DNA of 64,000 nucleotides from Nitrospirota bacterium (GTDB lineage Bacteria; Nitrospirota; Thermodesulfovibrionia; Thermodesulfovibrionales; UBA1546). The notes under the pieces are model-generated. The model was not told where the DNA came from. It saw nothing but the letters and a program-made list of their open reading frames with translations, and made no database searches. The position numbers and the translations under genes are program-made. Below are positions 18,662-26,810 of this stretch, one piece after another. Position 1 is the stretch's first letter. Every line of letters begins with the position of its first letter. The stretch lies in assembly GCA_009773185.1 (NCBI GenBank), contig WPIF01000010.1:27853-91852 (forward strand). Direction: 5' to 3'.

Positions 18662-20050
18662 TTATCCGGATAAATACTGGTTTATCGTTTTATCAATCCT
18701 GTCCATATCTATAGGTTTATCCCGCACCTCAGTCCTGTTGGCTATGTGCCTCAGGGTTGTTTCCAGGAATATCCTGAAATTGTGTATCTTTTCCCTGAGC
18801 CTGTTAACCTCTCCTGCAACAACCTGTTCTTTTTTAAATGATAGCACTTCTTTGAAAAAAGAGACAAACTCTTCATAATCTTCATATCTCAGAAGCCTGA
18901 AGGTAAAACTCTCAAAATACATCATGAAATTTCTTAATGGCCCAAAAATACGCACGCGTTCTTCCTGTTTGTTTGATTTTTCCGTAAGAAGGGTCAGGAA
19001 CTTGTGGAGCACCAGGATGTCTTCTCTCAGTCTCAGGGATTGCTCGGTTTTTGCGATAAAGCTTATAAAAATATCTTCGCCTGTCAATCCGGGTTTATAG
19101 AACTGGGCTATCTGCACAATGCTCTGTTCTGCGAGGTTTTTAAGTATCCCGTGGCTGTTTTCTATCCTCCCGCGAAAATATCTGGGGGCCTTTTTCTTTA
19201 ATATCTCCTTTAATTCCTGGAGATATACCCTTTTGGTTTCCATCGAGAATTGATAGGAGAGCGACTGGATAAGCATCTTCAGGTCAGGCTGCGTGATTTT
19301 TGGTATAATCTTTTCCGTGTAATTCTTGAACATGCTTATCTCTGAACGGTTGAGCATGAGTATTATCAGCGATGTGTTGAGTGAGATGGTCCTCTGGGTT
19401 GTGATATCTATGTGCTTCAGGTATCTCAGTAACCTGAGGAGATATATCAGTATCAGGGATATGTATTTTTTTGTGTCTTTGTCCCTGATATTTTTGACTA
19501 TATCCGATATCTCCTGGTTTTCTATTATGTCGAATTCAGGATTTATATCTTTTTTAAAAGGGTTGAAATAATTGTTTTCTCTTATCTCTTTGCTCAGTAT
19601 CTGCCCTATATTCATGTAACTGAGATAAGTTATATCGCCTGATTTCAGGAGGTCGGTGACAAGGCCTTTCAGGTTAACAAAGGAATCATAAAGCAGGAAG
19701 ACGGCCTTTTCCGGGGTGTCCTGCTTATAAAGTTCTTCCCTGAAGATGTCCCTGTTGCGGTCCGTAAGGAACTTGGTCTCGGCAAATTTCTGAAACCAGT
19801 AAGAATTTTTTTTGCTCTCAGGGATTATGACCTCGAGTATGCTGAGTGTCCTTAAAATTAAATCCCTGACTGCCGAGAGTTCATCAAAGAAATTGCTTTC
19901 CGAAAGAGTTTCTTTTGCCGAGGGGAGGTTTTCGATAATGAAGAACCTGTCCACTGCCCGGAGCAGCACATCGAGCTCCGAGAACAGTTCCCTGTGTGTT
20001 TCTTTTGAAACCGCAATCCAGTCCTTTGGCTCTTTCTTCTGTATCACCAC
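18662..20050 (-). CDS. Hypothetical all-helical protein
   Basis: I do not recognise this 462-residue protein. It starts with GTG, lacks a signal peptide or clear membrane helix, and is rich in Leu, Ile, Lys and Glu with predicted helices throughout (for example KKYISLILIYLLRLLRYLKHIDITTQRTISLN). No nucleotide-binding or catalytic motif is seen. It lies 23 bases upstream of enolase on the same strand, and may share its transcript. Length and codon pattern support a real gene. Confidence 0.7.
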   Translation of the reverse strand: MVIQKKEPKDWIAVSKETHRELFSELDVLLRAVDRFFIIENLPSAKETLSESNFFDELSAVRDLILRTLSILEVIIPESKKNSYWFQKFAETKFLTDRNRDIFREELYKQDTPEKAVFLLYDSFVNLKGLVTDLLKSGDITYLSYMNIGQILSKEIRENNYFNPFKKDINPEFDIIENQEISDIVKNIRDKDTKKYISLILIYLLRLLRYLKHIDITTQRTISLNTSLIILMLNRSEISMFKNYTEKIIPKITQPDLKMLIQSLSYQFSMETKRVYLQELKEILKKKAPRYFRGRIENSHGILKNLAEQSIVQIAQFYKPGLTGEDIFISFIAKTEQSLRLREDILVLHKFLTLLTEKSNKQEERVRIFGPLRNFMMYFESFTFRLLRYEDYEEFVSFFKEVLSFKKEQVVAGEVNRLREKIHNFRIFLETTLRHIANRTEVRDKPIDMDRIDKTINQYLSG

Positions 20051-20120
20051 TGAATATCATAATTGAACAGAGTTAGAGTATGCAAGGCTTGGATGCTAAA
20101 AAATATAGTTGCCTTCTTTT

Positions 20121-21551
20121 TTATCTCATTGCCAATAATTTCTCCGCCGGTATCTCCTTGCCGGATTCAGTGATGTAAACTACTTCTGAATCACCGCCTA
20201 TCTTTGCAGTAACCCTGACCTTCTCCACTTTCTCTCCTTCGGCATAGATAGGGCCGGTGTTTGACGCCGTTATTGTGAATGTCGAAGATACAATCACCTG
20301 AGAAGGATAGCCCACCGGAAGATTTATCTGGACAGAGCCGGAAGAAGAGGCATTTGTGCCGCTCAACGTTCCGGAGGCGCTGACAGCGCTGCCCACTGCC
20401 GGCAATGCCTTTACTGTTATAGCAGTATTCACAGGAATATTAGTTGCTGTTACAACCACTGCTATCGGATTATTCGTAGTAGATGGAAGATAAACATCAG
20501 GCGTATCAAACTTGCCCTGCGGCGCTGGAGGAACACTCACACCGCCTACGGATGTTATGGCAAGACCCGGCATATTCGCAGGCCGCACAAAAGTAGGATA
20601 ATAAGCTGAACTATACACAGGATTCGAACTGCCGGTAAAAGCAAAAATCCAGGCCTCAAGGCGTATAAGGCCAGAAGCGCCGCTGATGTTCTGCCGCCCG
20701 CAGGGGCCGATACCGTCGCTGCCTCCAACTGCTCTGATGGAACCATTGCCTGCAATGGTGTCAGCCATGAGTTTTATACCGCCGCCTGCGCCTCCTCCTC
20801 CTCCGCCTCCATATGCACGAGTCATTTGAAAGTTTCCGCCATTTCCGCCGGCTCCGCCATATGCAGTAATACTCCCATTTATTGTTATAGTTCCGGACGA
20901 GGCAATAAGTATAGCGCCACCGCCTCCACCGCCGGCTCCGCCGCTATAAGAATCTGTGCCTCCCCCACCTGCTCCGCCGGAACCCCCTATGAGGGATAAA
21001 AGCCTTGCATTGCCATAAGCAGAGCCCCCTGAACCGGGTGATGCAACATAGCAAAAAGAAGGATTTCCTTGGAGACCTTGGCTGCCAGCGCCGCCAAAAC
21101 CACCACCCCCTCCGTATCCGCCGCCAGAAACGTAAGATATTGGTGAACCTCCGCTTCCGCTGCCCGGGCCTTCTCCTCTGCGGCCGTCCTGATAAACAAT
21201 TCCGCCCAGCCCTCCATCAAACCCGCCGGGACCGCCTGTGCCAGGAGTGAAATAATCAGCGCCTCCGCTCTTTCCATCTACGCTGATAGCTCCGGCAATG
21301 GTCACATCCCCTGTAGCAAGGATAGTGACCGGGGTATTTTTAGTATTTTTTGTGAATGAGACAGCCACCCCTACAGGGATAGTTACGGTTCTGAAATTAA
21401 AGACTCCGCTTTCAGGTATCTGAAGAATTGTGTTTGCTGTCGGCGCAAAATCTCCGTCAGCTCCGGTGCTGCCGCTAACAAAGTTTCCTGCAACAGCATT
21501 GCCCCAAAACAGCAACAAATAAATTGATGTAAATAAAAATATCTTTCTCAT
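20121..21551 (-). CDS. Secreted glycine-rich protein
   Basis: The start at 21551 is chosen because GGGAGGG lies 6 bases upstream and the protein then begins with a signal peptide (MRKIFLFTSIYLLLFWGNAVAG), giving 476 residues. Residues of about 95-300 are a low-complexity glycine-rich beta-type stretch (GGAGGGGGGAILIASSGTITINGSI), typical of extracellular or surface proteins with parallel beta architecture. The C-terminal third looks like immunoglobulin-type beta structure and ends VVYITESGKEIPAEKLLAMR. The function is unknown. It is the last gene of the RHS block and follows the 57-bp repeat gene by 68 bases. Confidence 0.72.
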   Translation of the reverse strand: MRKIFLFTSIYLLLFWGNAVAGNFVSGSTGADGDFAPTANTILQIPESGVFNFRTVTIPVGVAVSFTKNTKNTPVTILATGDVTIAGAISVDGKSGGADYFTPGTGGPGGFDGGLGGIVYQDGRRGEGPGSGSGGSPISYVSGGGYGGGGGFGGAGSQGLQGNPSFCYVASPGSGGSAYGNARLLSLIGGSGGAGGGGTDSYSGGAGGGGGGAILIASSGTITINGSITAYGGAGGNGGNFQMTRAYGGGGGGGAGGGIKLMADTIAGNGSIRAVGGSDGIGPCGRQNISGASGLIRLEAWIFAFTGSSNPVYSSAYYPTFVRPANMPGLAITSVGGVSVPPAPQGKFDTPDVYLPSTTNNPIAVVVTATNIPVNTAITVKALPAVGSAVSASGTLSGTNASSSGSVQINLPVGYPSQVIVSSTFTITASNTGPIYAEGEKVEKVRVTAKIGGDSEVVYITESGKEIPAEKLLAMR

Positions 21552-21608
21552 CAAAGCCCTCCCTTGCCTGGTAACATTTCTGCTTTTAAATTCGTATCCC
21601 ATAAATTT

Positions 21609-21893
21609 CTCCTTGATTTTTACTGTGGACTTATTTCAGCGCTTACAGGCGCTGAAATAGTTGTTGCATCCATTGATAACGGCTCTTCTTTATAAACGCT
21701 TACCGGAGGTCCCGATTCAACGGCATCCATTGATAACGGTTCTTCTTTGTAAACGCTTACCGGAGGTCCTGATTCAACTGCATCCACTGATAATGCTAGT
21801 TCCATATATGCGCTCACAGGCGCTGAAATAGTCGCCGCATCCACTGTTGAGGATTCCATATAAACACTGACCGGCGCACCTGAGGTTGCTACA
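21609..21893 (-). repeat. 57-bp tandem repeat array (19 codons per unit)
   Basis: Units begin GCATCCA(T/C)TGA at 21666, 21723, 21780 and 21837, exactly 57 bases apart, with a partial unit at each end. They encode about four and a half copies of a 19-residue motif such as SGPPVSVYKEEPLSMDAVE at the C-terminus of the encoded protein. The two middle units are nearly identical; the outer ones have diverged (SAPVSAYMELALSVDAV). Unit length is a multiple of three, so copy-number change keeps the frame. Confidence 0.88.
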
Positions 21894-22663
21894 TCTCCTG
21901 AAAGAGGAGGCGTAACAAAGACTGTTCCAATAACGCCGCCGACGGCAACAATTCCTGTGCCCTGGCTTAAGGCCCTGACTGTGAATGTCCCGTTTCCGCC
22001 GGAAGGTATTATGATGGATTGAGACGCCTCTATAACATCGGGGGTTTCATTGATTATGGCTAAATTTAAATCCCTCGATGCAGACGGCGTTATGCCTGCT
22101 GAAATGGTTACTGTTTCCCCTGTGAGAAGATATGCTGCGCCGGGCTCTAATATCAGCTTATAAACAATTATAGGTATGCTCGCAGAGCCGTAAAAGGTTG
22201 TTACATTTATATTCGCCTGTCCTAAAGGAGCGCCCCATGAAATTGTCAGCGATGCCGTTATTGTCGAATCAGTCGCTGAAATATTGCTTATGCTTATTCC
22301 TGCATTGTCTGATGTAATTGACTGTGTTGTAAAAAGATTTGCTCCTGTGATTGTTACATCTATAGTTGAGTTCAAAAAGACGATGTCAGGATTGATGCTG
22401 TTAAGAGCAGGAGGGTTCTGGCTGATTGTATGTGTTGTAATCGAGATCAGATTCCCCACTCCATCATAGTTATATGTCGCCACCTCGCCTGTCTCCGAGA
22501 TAGTCTTTATCAGCCTCCCGGTATCGTCATAGATGTAGTTGCCGTCGGAGGCAAAAGAAAGAGAGGGTATGAGAAGCAACAGGCAGATAACCAGCAAATA
22601 GGCGATGAGCCTACGCAGGAAGATTATTGCTTGAATTTTATTTATGTCTCTCTGGCGCATCAT
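21620..22663 (-). CDS. Secreted YD-repeat/IPT-like protein with C-terminal tandem repeats
   Basis: The 347-residue protein starts MMRQRDINKIQAIIFLRRLIAYLLV, the leader shared with the genes at 26392 and 23401. Here it runs on into a complete signal peptide (LLLLIPSLSFASDG). Two YD-type repeats follow (NYIYDDTGRLIKTISETGEVATYNYDGVGNLISI). An IPT/TIG-like beta domain comes next (about 80-165), then another beta domain, then the 19-residue tandem repeats. It has no RHS core and no toxin-like tail. It may be an older or shortened RHS-type surface protein. Its ATG lies close after a conserved AAAAGAGAAAAATGATG segment. Confidence 0.68.
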   Translation of the reverse strand: MMRQRDINKIQAIIFLRRLIAYLLVICLLLLIPSLSFASDGNYIYDDTGRLIKTISETGEVATYNYDGVGNLISITTHTISQNPPALNSINPDIVFLNSTIDVTITGANLFTTQSITSDNAGISISNISATDSTITASLTISWGAPLGQANINVTTFYGSASIPIIVYKLILEPGAAYLLTGETVTISAGITPSASRDLNLAIINETPDVIEASQSIIIPSGGNGTFTVRALSQGTGIVAVGGVIGTVFVTPPLSGDVATSGAPVSVYMESSTVDAATISAPVSAYMELALSVDAVESGPPVSVYKEEPLSMDAVESGPPVSVYKEEPLSMDATTISAPVSAEISPQ

Positions 22664-22680
22664 TTTTCTCTTTTAAAGTA
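22590..22680 (-). repeat. RHS-cassette leader repeat, copy A
   Basis: The plus-strand stretch gcttgaattttatttatgtctctctggcgcatcatttttctcttttaa is nearly identical to bases 26353-26404. It encodes MM(R/Q)QRDINKIQ.IIFLRR and includes the bases just upstream of the ATG, so the homology covers the translation start. A diverged third copy lies at 23305-23401. Confidence 0.8.
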
Positions 22681-22724
22681 GCCTGTCCCCTTTTCTCTGA
22701 TAAATGATTTTAAATGTTTGGCCC

Positions 22725-23117
22725 TCAAGTTTGCATCTTATGATCAAGAATTATTTTAATTATGATGCCATCTATGATTAAAGAAGCAATTAAAAGCTTC
22801 GGTGAAAAATGTGGAATTTCCATATGAAAATAAAATCGCAATATCATTAATGAAGATATGCCCACTAGGCCAATAGCTATAAAAACGCGATAAAACAAAA
22901 TCTTGATATTGTCAGATGTTTTCTTCAGCAGGATGACAAGAGTTATAAACAATCCGATAGCATTGAGAAATGCGATAGAAATATCAAACAAGTACCACTT
23001 TATTCCTGATAAATAGAAATAACGAACTATCAAATAACCTGATGCAAATGTTGATATTAATCCCCCCAGTAAATAAAGCAATATTGCAAAAAAAAGGATA
23101 TTTATTTTCTTTGTCAT
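22725..23117 (-). CDS. Four-helix membrane protein, candidate cassette partner
   Basis: The 130-residue protein has four hydrophobic segments (about 8-29, 42-64, 74-95, 105-125) with few charges, and no family I recognise. The GGAGGGAGGTAATG before it means its ribosome binding site is encoded within the end of the preceding leader ORF and its ATG overlaps that stop. This tight coupling resembles the toxin-immunity spacing upstream, so it may be an immunity-type protein, but this is inferred from position only. Confidence 0.65.
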   Translation of the reverse strand: MTKKINILFFAILLYLLGGLISTFASGYLIVRYFYLSGIKWYLFDISIAFLNAIGLFITLVILLKKTSDNIKILFYRVFIAIGLVGISSLMILRFYFHMEIPHFSPKLLIASLIIDGIIIKIILDHKMQT

Positions 23118-23401
23118 TACCTCCCTCCTACAGCTACGGGATATGCTGATGATGGCGGTGGTCCATACGGTGGAAGAACGACCGGATGGGGCTCATGAGG
23201 TTCTGGCAGATGCGGGTGTGTTGGTGGAATATTTGATTTATGACATATTGCTGGCTGTATTGGATGGTGAGGCTCCTCGGGATGTGCTGCGACTGTCATT
23301 TCTTTGATCCTCGTGAGATATTTCAAAACCAGTAAATAGGCAATAATCTTCCTCAGCAGTAAGATTTGCTTGAGCTGTCTTATGTCTTTATAACTCTGCA
23401 T
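23117..23401 (-). CDS. Short leader-bearing ORF with proline/histidine-rich tail
   Basis: The 94-residue ORF starts MQSYKDIRQLKQILLLRKIIAYLLVLKYLTRIKEMT, a diverged version of the leader RDINKIQ.IIFLRR..AYLLVLKYLNRI found at 26392. Instead of YD repeats it continues into a low-complexity tail rich in Pro, His and Glu (PEEPHHPIQPAICHK...PHLPEPHEPHP) and ends AVGGR. It looks like a truncated cassette or a small peptide whose main role is to carry the next gene. The function is unknown, and it could be a remnant. Confidence 0.5.
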   Translation of the reverse strand: MQSYKDIRQLKQILLLRKIIAYLLVLKYLTRIKEMTVAAHPEEPHHPIQPAICHKSNIPPTHPHLPEPHEPHPVVLPPYGPPPSSAYPVAVGGR

Positions 23402-23474
23402 TTCATCAGCTCCGGTAAAGTGTATTCTTTAGGTTTGACCCCTTATCTTTCCCCTTGCTTCCTAGGTTTAAGCC

Positions 23475-23927
23475 TCATTCATCCTTCTTCTTAGGGAAAA
23501 GAGCAAACCATTTCCCAACCATATAAAAGGGAATCGAATATAGAAATAGGGCTACCAAAAGTGCATATCCATTAAGATATTTAAAGCTAAAACCAGCTCC
23601 CCACAATGTCCATATAAAAACACCGACGCATACTAACAAATAAATACCAATTAAGTGTCGAATTTTTTTTGAAAAAACTGTGACAATCAATCCCAGAGTC
23701 GCAAACAAAAGAACATTTACACTGCTCGCGAGGATTACCGCATTAACCGTACCAATATTTATTTCTGTTACCGCAAGCATCTGCGAAGGCCAAAAAGAAA
23801 ATAGTAAATCATTGATAAAATCATAAATCGAATCAGACATGCTAAAAATATATGCTATACCCAAAATTAGCGGACCCAATAGACCGGTAGCGCTGAATAC
23901 AATAACTGTTTTTAGTGCTCTCTTCAT
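23475..23927 (-). CDS. Four-helix membrane protein in the RHS block
   Basis: The 150-residue protein has four hydrophobic helices (about 7-28, 60-83, 90-112, 120-142) and a basic C-terminus (FPKKKDE). I recognise no family. It lies between two cassette pairs with no leader ORF directly in front of it. The upstream gap (23928-24102) holds a relic of the GGGACGGTT(G/C)TATTAAAA spacer seen before other cassettes. It may be an immunity-type gene whose toxin partner was lost. Confidence 0.6.
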   Translation of the reverse strand: MKRALKTVIVFSATGLLGPLILGIAYIFSMSDSIYDFINDLLFSFWPSQMLAVTEINIGTVNAVILASSVNVLLFATLGLIVTVFSKKIRHLIGIYLLVCVGVFIWTLWGAGFSFKYLNGYALLVALFLYSIPFYMVGKWFALFPKKKDE

Positions 23928-24017
23928 TTTATAAATTTACCCGGTAAATTGTTAAAAAACGGCTTTAGAATAGAATATAGGGACACTTCCCATATTATTT
24001 TCCTTCTGCATTGTCAT

Positions 24018-24055
24018 CTTTCCCTTTTAATACAACCGTCCCTTTTCTGTTTTTT
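24018..24055. repeat. Conserved cassette spacer AAAAGGGACGGTTGTATTAAAAGGG
   Basis: The plus-strand tcccttttaatacaaccgtcccttttctgttt matches tcttttaatagaaccgttcccttttccgttt at 26399-26430 and in part tcttttaaagtagcctgtccccttttctctg at 22670-22700. These appear next to leader copies or cassette ends, so this site may mark a degraded cassette boundary. Confidence 0.5.
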
Positions 24056-24102
24056 TGTTCCTTTTCTTTTTCGCAATGCAAGCCCCGCCATTTTTGTTCT
24101 TT

Positions 24103-24456
24103 CTATAATTTGGGCAGCAAGGCAGCAATGATCAAAAAACAAATAAACGATATTACGAAAGATATAAAAAATTGTGTGGCTTTTTTCTTATAGTATTCAA
24201 CTTTCTTATCGTTATAAGTTTCAGTGGTTTTAAAAATAGATATAATCAAGTATATTGAACCAACAGGCCATCTTACCCACTCCCCAGCGCCGTCAACTAA
24301 TGGATCTCGTTTCATTAGGCTCCACCATTCTTCCTTATGCGCAGTTTTCATATATTTGTAATACTTTCGATAGTAACCATAGAAGAATAAAAAACTGCAC
24401 AACAGTATTAACATTATCAATAACATGATAGATAATTTAATAATTTCATTTAGCAT
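24103..24456 (-). CDS. Small membrane protein, predicted immunity partner of the second RHS cassette
   Basis: The start is taken at 24456 (MLNEIIKLS; 117 residues) because GGAGGGG lies upstream within the RHS tail codons and the RHS stop is only 2 bases before. Hydrophobic helices occur at about 5-28, 63-77 and 93-115, with a charged middle (MKTAHKEEWWSLMKRDP). I recognise no family. Position directly behind a variable RHS tail is the usual place for an immunity gene, and a membrane-located immunity protein would fit a membrane-acting toxin. The function is inferred from context only. Confidence 0.65.
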   Translation of the reverse strand: MLNEIIKLSIMLLIMLILLCSFLFFYGYYRKYYKYMKTAHKEEWWSLMKRDPLVDGAGEWVRWPVGSIYLIISIFKTTETYNDKKVEYYKKKATQFFISFVISFICFLIIAALLPKL

Positions 24457-24460
24457 TGAT

Positions 24461-26392
24461 TTACCACCAATCCCCTCCGCCAAGAGTCCATGTATTACTG
24501 CCTCCGACAATAGCACCAATATAGCCACCTGGCAATGAAGGGCCTACAGTTATGCCACCGCCAGTAACATTGCCACCCGGACTTCTATATCCTAAAACTG
24601 AAAAAGCACCTATCCCCATACGTCCCACATTCCCAAATACTCCTCCTAGTTGTTTCACATTGCAAGTATTGTGTCCACTTATATGGACTCCTCCGGTTAA
24701 ACCATAAACCGACGCAGCAGCTCCACCACCTAAAACTGCAGTTATAGAAGATGACCACCCTGAATGCCAAGGCTTGCTTGGATCATGTGAAAAGTTACCA
24801 TAAATACCAGCTGTACCACCGAACCCCAATAAAGCACCTGAACCTTCAAATCCAACAGTTATTCCTGCTAACCCAAAGGGGTCTACATAAGTTACAGGCG
24901 AATTTGCGGTGTACGAAAATTTATTAATTCCCCCCAATAACCCTGTGGGGTCTTCTGAAATAAACCTTTCGCCAAATTTTGTTCTTAACCGATAGTGATA
25001 ATACCCATTCCCATCATTCTCTCTTCCCGTGTATTGGAAAGGATTGTGTATTGAAGGATTTGATATTTGAGTGTTTCCGAAAGGATCATAAAAATATTCG
25101 TTAGCGATGTTTCTTGAAGGGTCGGTTAAGGCAATAGTAGAGCCAAGAGCATCGCGCAGATAATAATAAGCCCCGTCCTGCCTGAATATTCCAAGCGTCT
25201 CATCAATATGAAGGCCACGTAGATAATTCGTTGTAACAGTCCCATCTTCTATCTCTTGCATGATATCCCAGCCGTCGTATAAAAACTTAGTGTCAGTGTT
25301 AGTGCCAGTGTCAGTATTGGAAATCGTCTTTTGAAACCTTCTGCCTAATGCATCGTATTTGAATGATGCGTTGTATGTCGGGCTGGTGATAGCCACAAGC
25401 TGATTCCTTGCATTCCACGAGTATGTTGTATCGCCTTTCTGTATGAGATTGCCGTTCTCGTCATAAATCAAATTCTCATTATTGACCTGTATCTGTTGAT
25501 TTGCCTGATTGTAAACTGCGGTCTTCGGTTCAGGCAATAAGGTTTTGTGTCCTGTGAAAGATGTCCTGTTGCCGTTTTTATCATAGCCGTATTTCAAAGA
25601 TTTCAATATGAGAGAATCAGACGAGTAGGTTATGTCGGTTAAGCGATTGGCATTGTCGTATTCATATGTGGCTATAATCCCATTCGGTAAAGTCATCGAA
25701 GTGCGTCTGCCAATAGAATCATGATTTATAGAAACAGTCTGCGTTCCTTGATTTATCTGTATCAATCTGCTGTTGGAATCATATTGATAAATTATAGGTT
25801 CCTGGCCTGCGACTGTCATAGAAGTCCTCCGGCCTAATGCATCGTAACTATATCCAATACTGCCGAGAGATGTTATTTCTTGAATCACCTTATCGGCTAT
25901 GCTTCCCCCGCAGCCCAGATTACAACCGTTATTTGAATACACATATTGAATGGGGCTAGATGCAGAATCGTTAATGTAATTCAGTCTTCCGATTGCATCG
26001 TATGCGTAGCTTGTATAGGAACTGTCATTATAGGCAGTCTTTATTATCCTGCTCAATAAGTCATAAGTAAAATTCGTCGTCTGGCCTTTTCTGTCTTTAG
26101 CCAAAACAAGATTATCCATCTTGTCATACGCATACGTTTCCATTTTCCCCAATTGATCAATCATCTTCTTTGCTCTATCTCTTTCATCATATTCATAGCT
26201 AATCACCTGATTCTTAGCGTCTGTAACAGAAAGCAGATTCCCATTCTTGTCATAACTGAATTTTGTCTTGCCGCTTAAAGCATCTGTGATTTCGGTTATT
26301 CTGTTGAGATATTTCAAAACAAGCAGATAGGCAACAAGCCTACGCAGAAATATTATCGTTTGAATTTTATTTATGTCTCTCTGTTGCATCAT
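24461..26392 (-). CDS. Displaced RHS cassette: leader + YD repeats + RHS core + variable tail
   Basis: The 643-residue protein opens with the leader MMQQRDINKIQTIIFLRRLVAYLLVLKYLN. It switches abruptly to RITEITDALSGKTKFSYDKNGNLLSVTDA, a segment that is nearly identical (protein and DNA) to residues in the middle of the large RHS gene upstream. YD repeats follow to about residue 400, then the RHS core (YYLRDALGSTIALTD, PFQYTGRENDGNGYYHYRLR, RFISEDPTGL, NSPVTYVDPFGL). After DPFGL a 135-residue glycine-rich tail ends SNTWTLGGGDWW. It lacks the long secreted N-terminal part, so it looks like a stored C-terminal module. It overlaps the preceding gene by 26 bases. Confidence 0.85.
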   Translation of the reverse strand: MMQQRDINKIQTIIFLRRLVAYLLVLKYLNRITEITDALSGKTKFSYDKNGNLLSVTDAKNQVISYEYDERDRAKKMIDQLGKMETYAYDKMDNLVLAKDRKGQTTNFTYDLLSRIIKTAYNDSSYTSYAYDAIGRLNYINDSASSPIQYVYSNNGCNLGCGGSIADKVIQEITSLGSIGYSYDALGRRTSMTVAGQEPIIYQYDSNSRLIQINQGTQTVSINHDSIGRRTSMTLPNGIIATYEYDNANRLTDITYSSDSLILKSLKYGYDKNGNRTSFTGHKTLLPEPKTAVYNQANQQIQVNNENLIYDENGNLIQKGDTTYSWNARNQLVAITSPTYNASFKYDALGRRFQKTISNTDTGTNTDTKFLYDGWDIMQEIEDGTVTTNYLRGLHIDETLGIFRQDGAYYYLRDALGSTIALTDPSRNIANEYFYDPFGNTQISNPSIHNPFQYTGRENDGNGYYHYRLRTKFGERFISEDPTGLLGGINKFSYTANSPVTYVDPFGLAGITVGFEGSGALLGFGGTAGIYGNFSHDPSKPWHSGWSSSITAVLGGGAAASVYGLTGGVHISGHNTCNVKQLGGVFGNVGRMGIGAFSVLGYRSPGGNVTGGGITVGPSLPGGYIGAIVGGSNTWTLGGGDWW

Positions 26393-26405
26393 TTTTCTCT
26401 TTTAA
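26305..26405 (-). repeat. RHS-cassette leader repeat, copy B
   Basis: This copy matches copy A (22590-22680) across the ATG and the first 20 or so codons. At about 26307 the homology passes into sequence matching the middle of the large RHS gene (28669-28750), which marks a recombination junction at the codons for LNRITEITD. Confidence 0.8.
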
Positions 26406-26810
26406 TAGAACCGTTCCCTTTTCCGTTTCCCTTTTTCTATGTTTGTCTATCATTGTTCGCAATACTTCAGCAAATGTCTTTGGATTGGCAGGCGAAATTA
26501 ATACTGTTCCAAAGAACCCTTTCTTTTTTATAAGAACCAGCCTATGAGAAAATTTACCCCAAAATATTGGCCAAGGCTTACTTTTCAAAAGGGCAGTTAA
26601 TAACTGGCTTGGATTAATCTCTTGCACTTCAATAATTGAATCAAGATTAATCTTGCTTTTTATAGGAAGTAATCCTAAAAAATACCATTTCATGATGAGA
26701 TATTTTTCTTCTGTTATGTATTCAAACCTTGTCACCCGATAACCGAGGAAAGTAATGCCTATTACTAATGCAACAAAAATTATTGTAGAAATAAAATCTT
26801 CTAAGCTCAT
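26367..26810 (-). CDS. PH-like membrane protein, predicted immunity partner of the large RHS protein
   Basis: The 147-residue protein has one membrane helix at the start (DFISTIIFVALVIGITFLGYRV). A soluble domain resembling bacterial PH domains follows (FEYITEEKYLIMKWYFLGLLPIKSKINLDSIIEVQEI... VLIKKKGFFGTVLISPANPKTFAEVLRTM), and the tail is charged. The ATG overlaps the RHS stop codon (ATGA), so it is translationally coupled to the toxin-like tail. Position suggests immunity, but the PH-like fold is only a resemblance. Its 3' end overlaps the leader of the next cassette. Confidence 0.7.
   Translation of the reverse strand: MSLEDFISTIIFVALVIGITFLGYRVTRFEYITEEKYLIMKWYFLGLLPIKSKINLDSIIEVQEINPSQLLTALLKSKPWPIFWGKFSHRLVLIKKKGFFGTVLISPANPKTFAEVLRTMIDKHRKRETEKGTVLLKEKNDATERHK

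Noticed and set aside
22590-26405. Leader repeats considered as CRISPR or as insertion-sequence ends
   Set aside because: There are only three copies, which are coding and unevenly spaced; no transposase gene or spacer structure is present.
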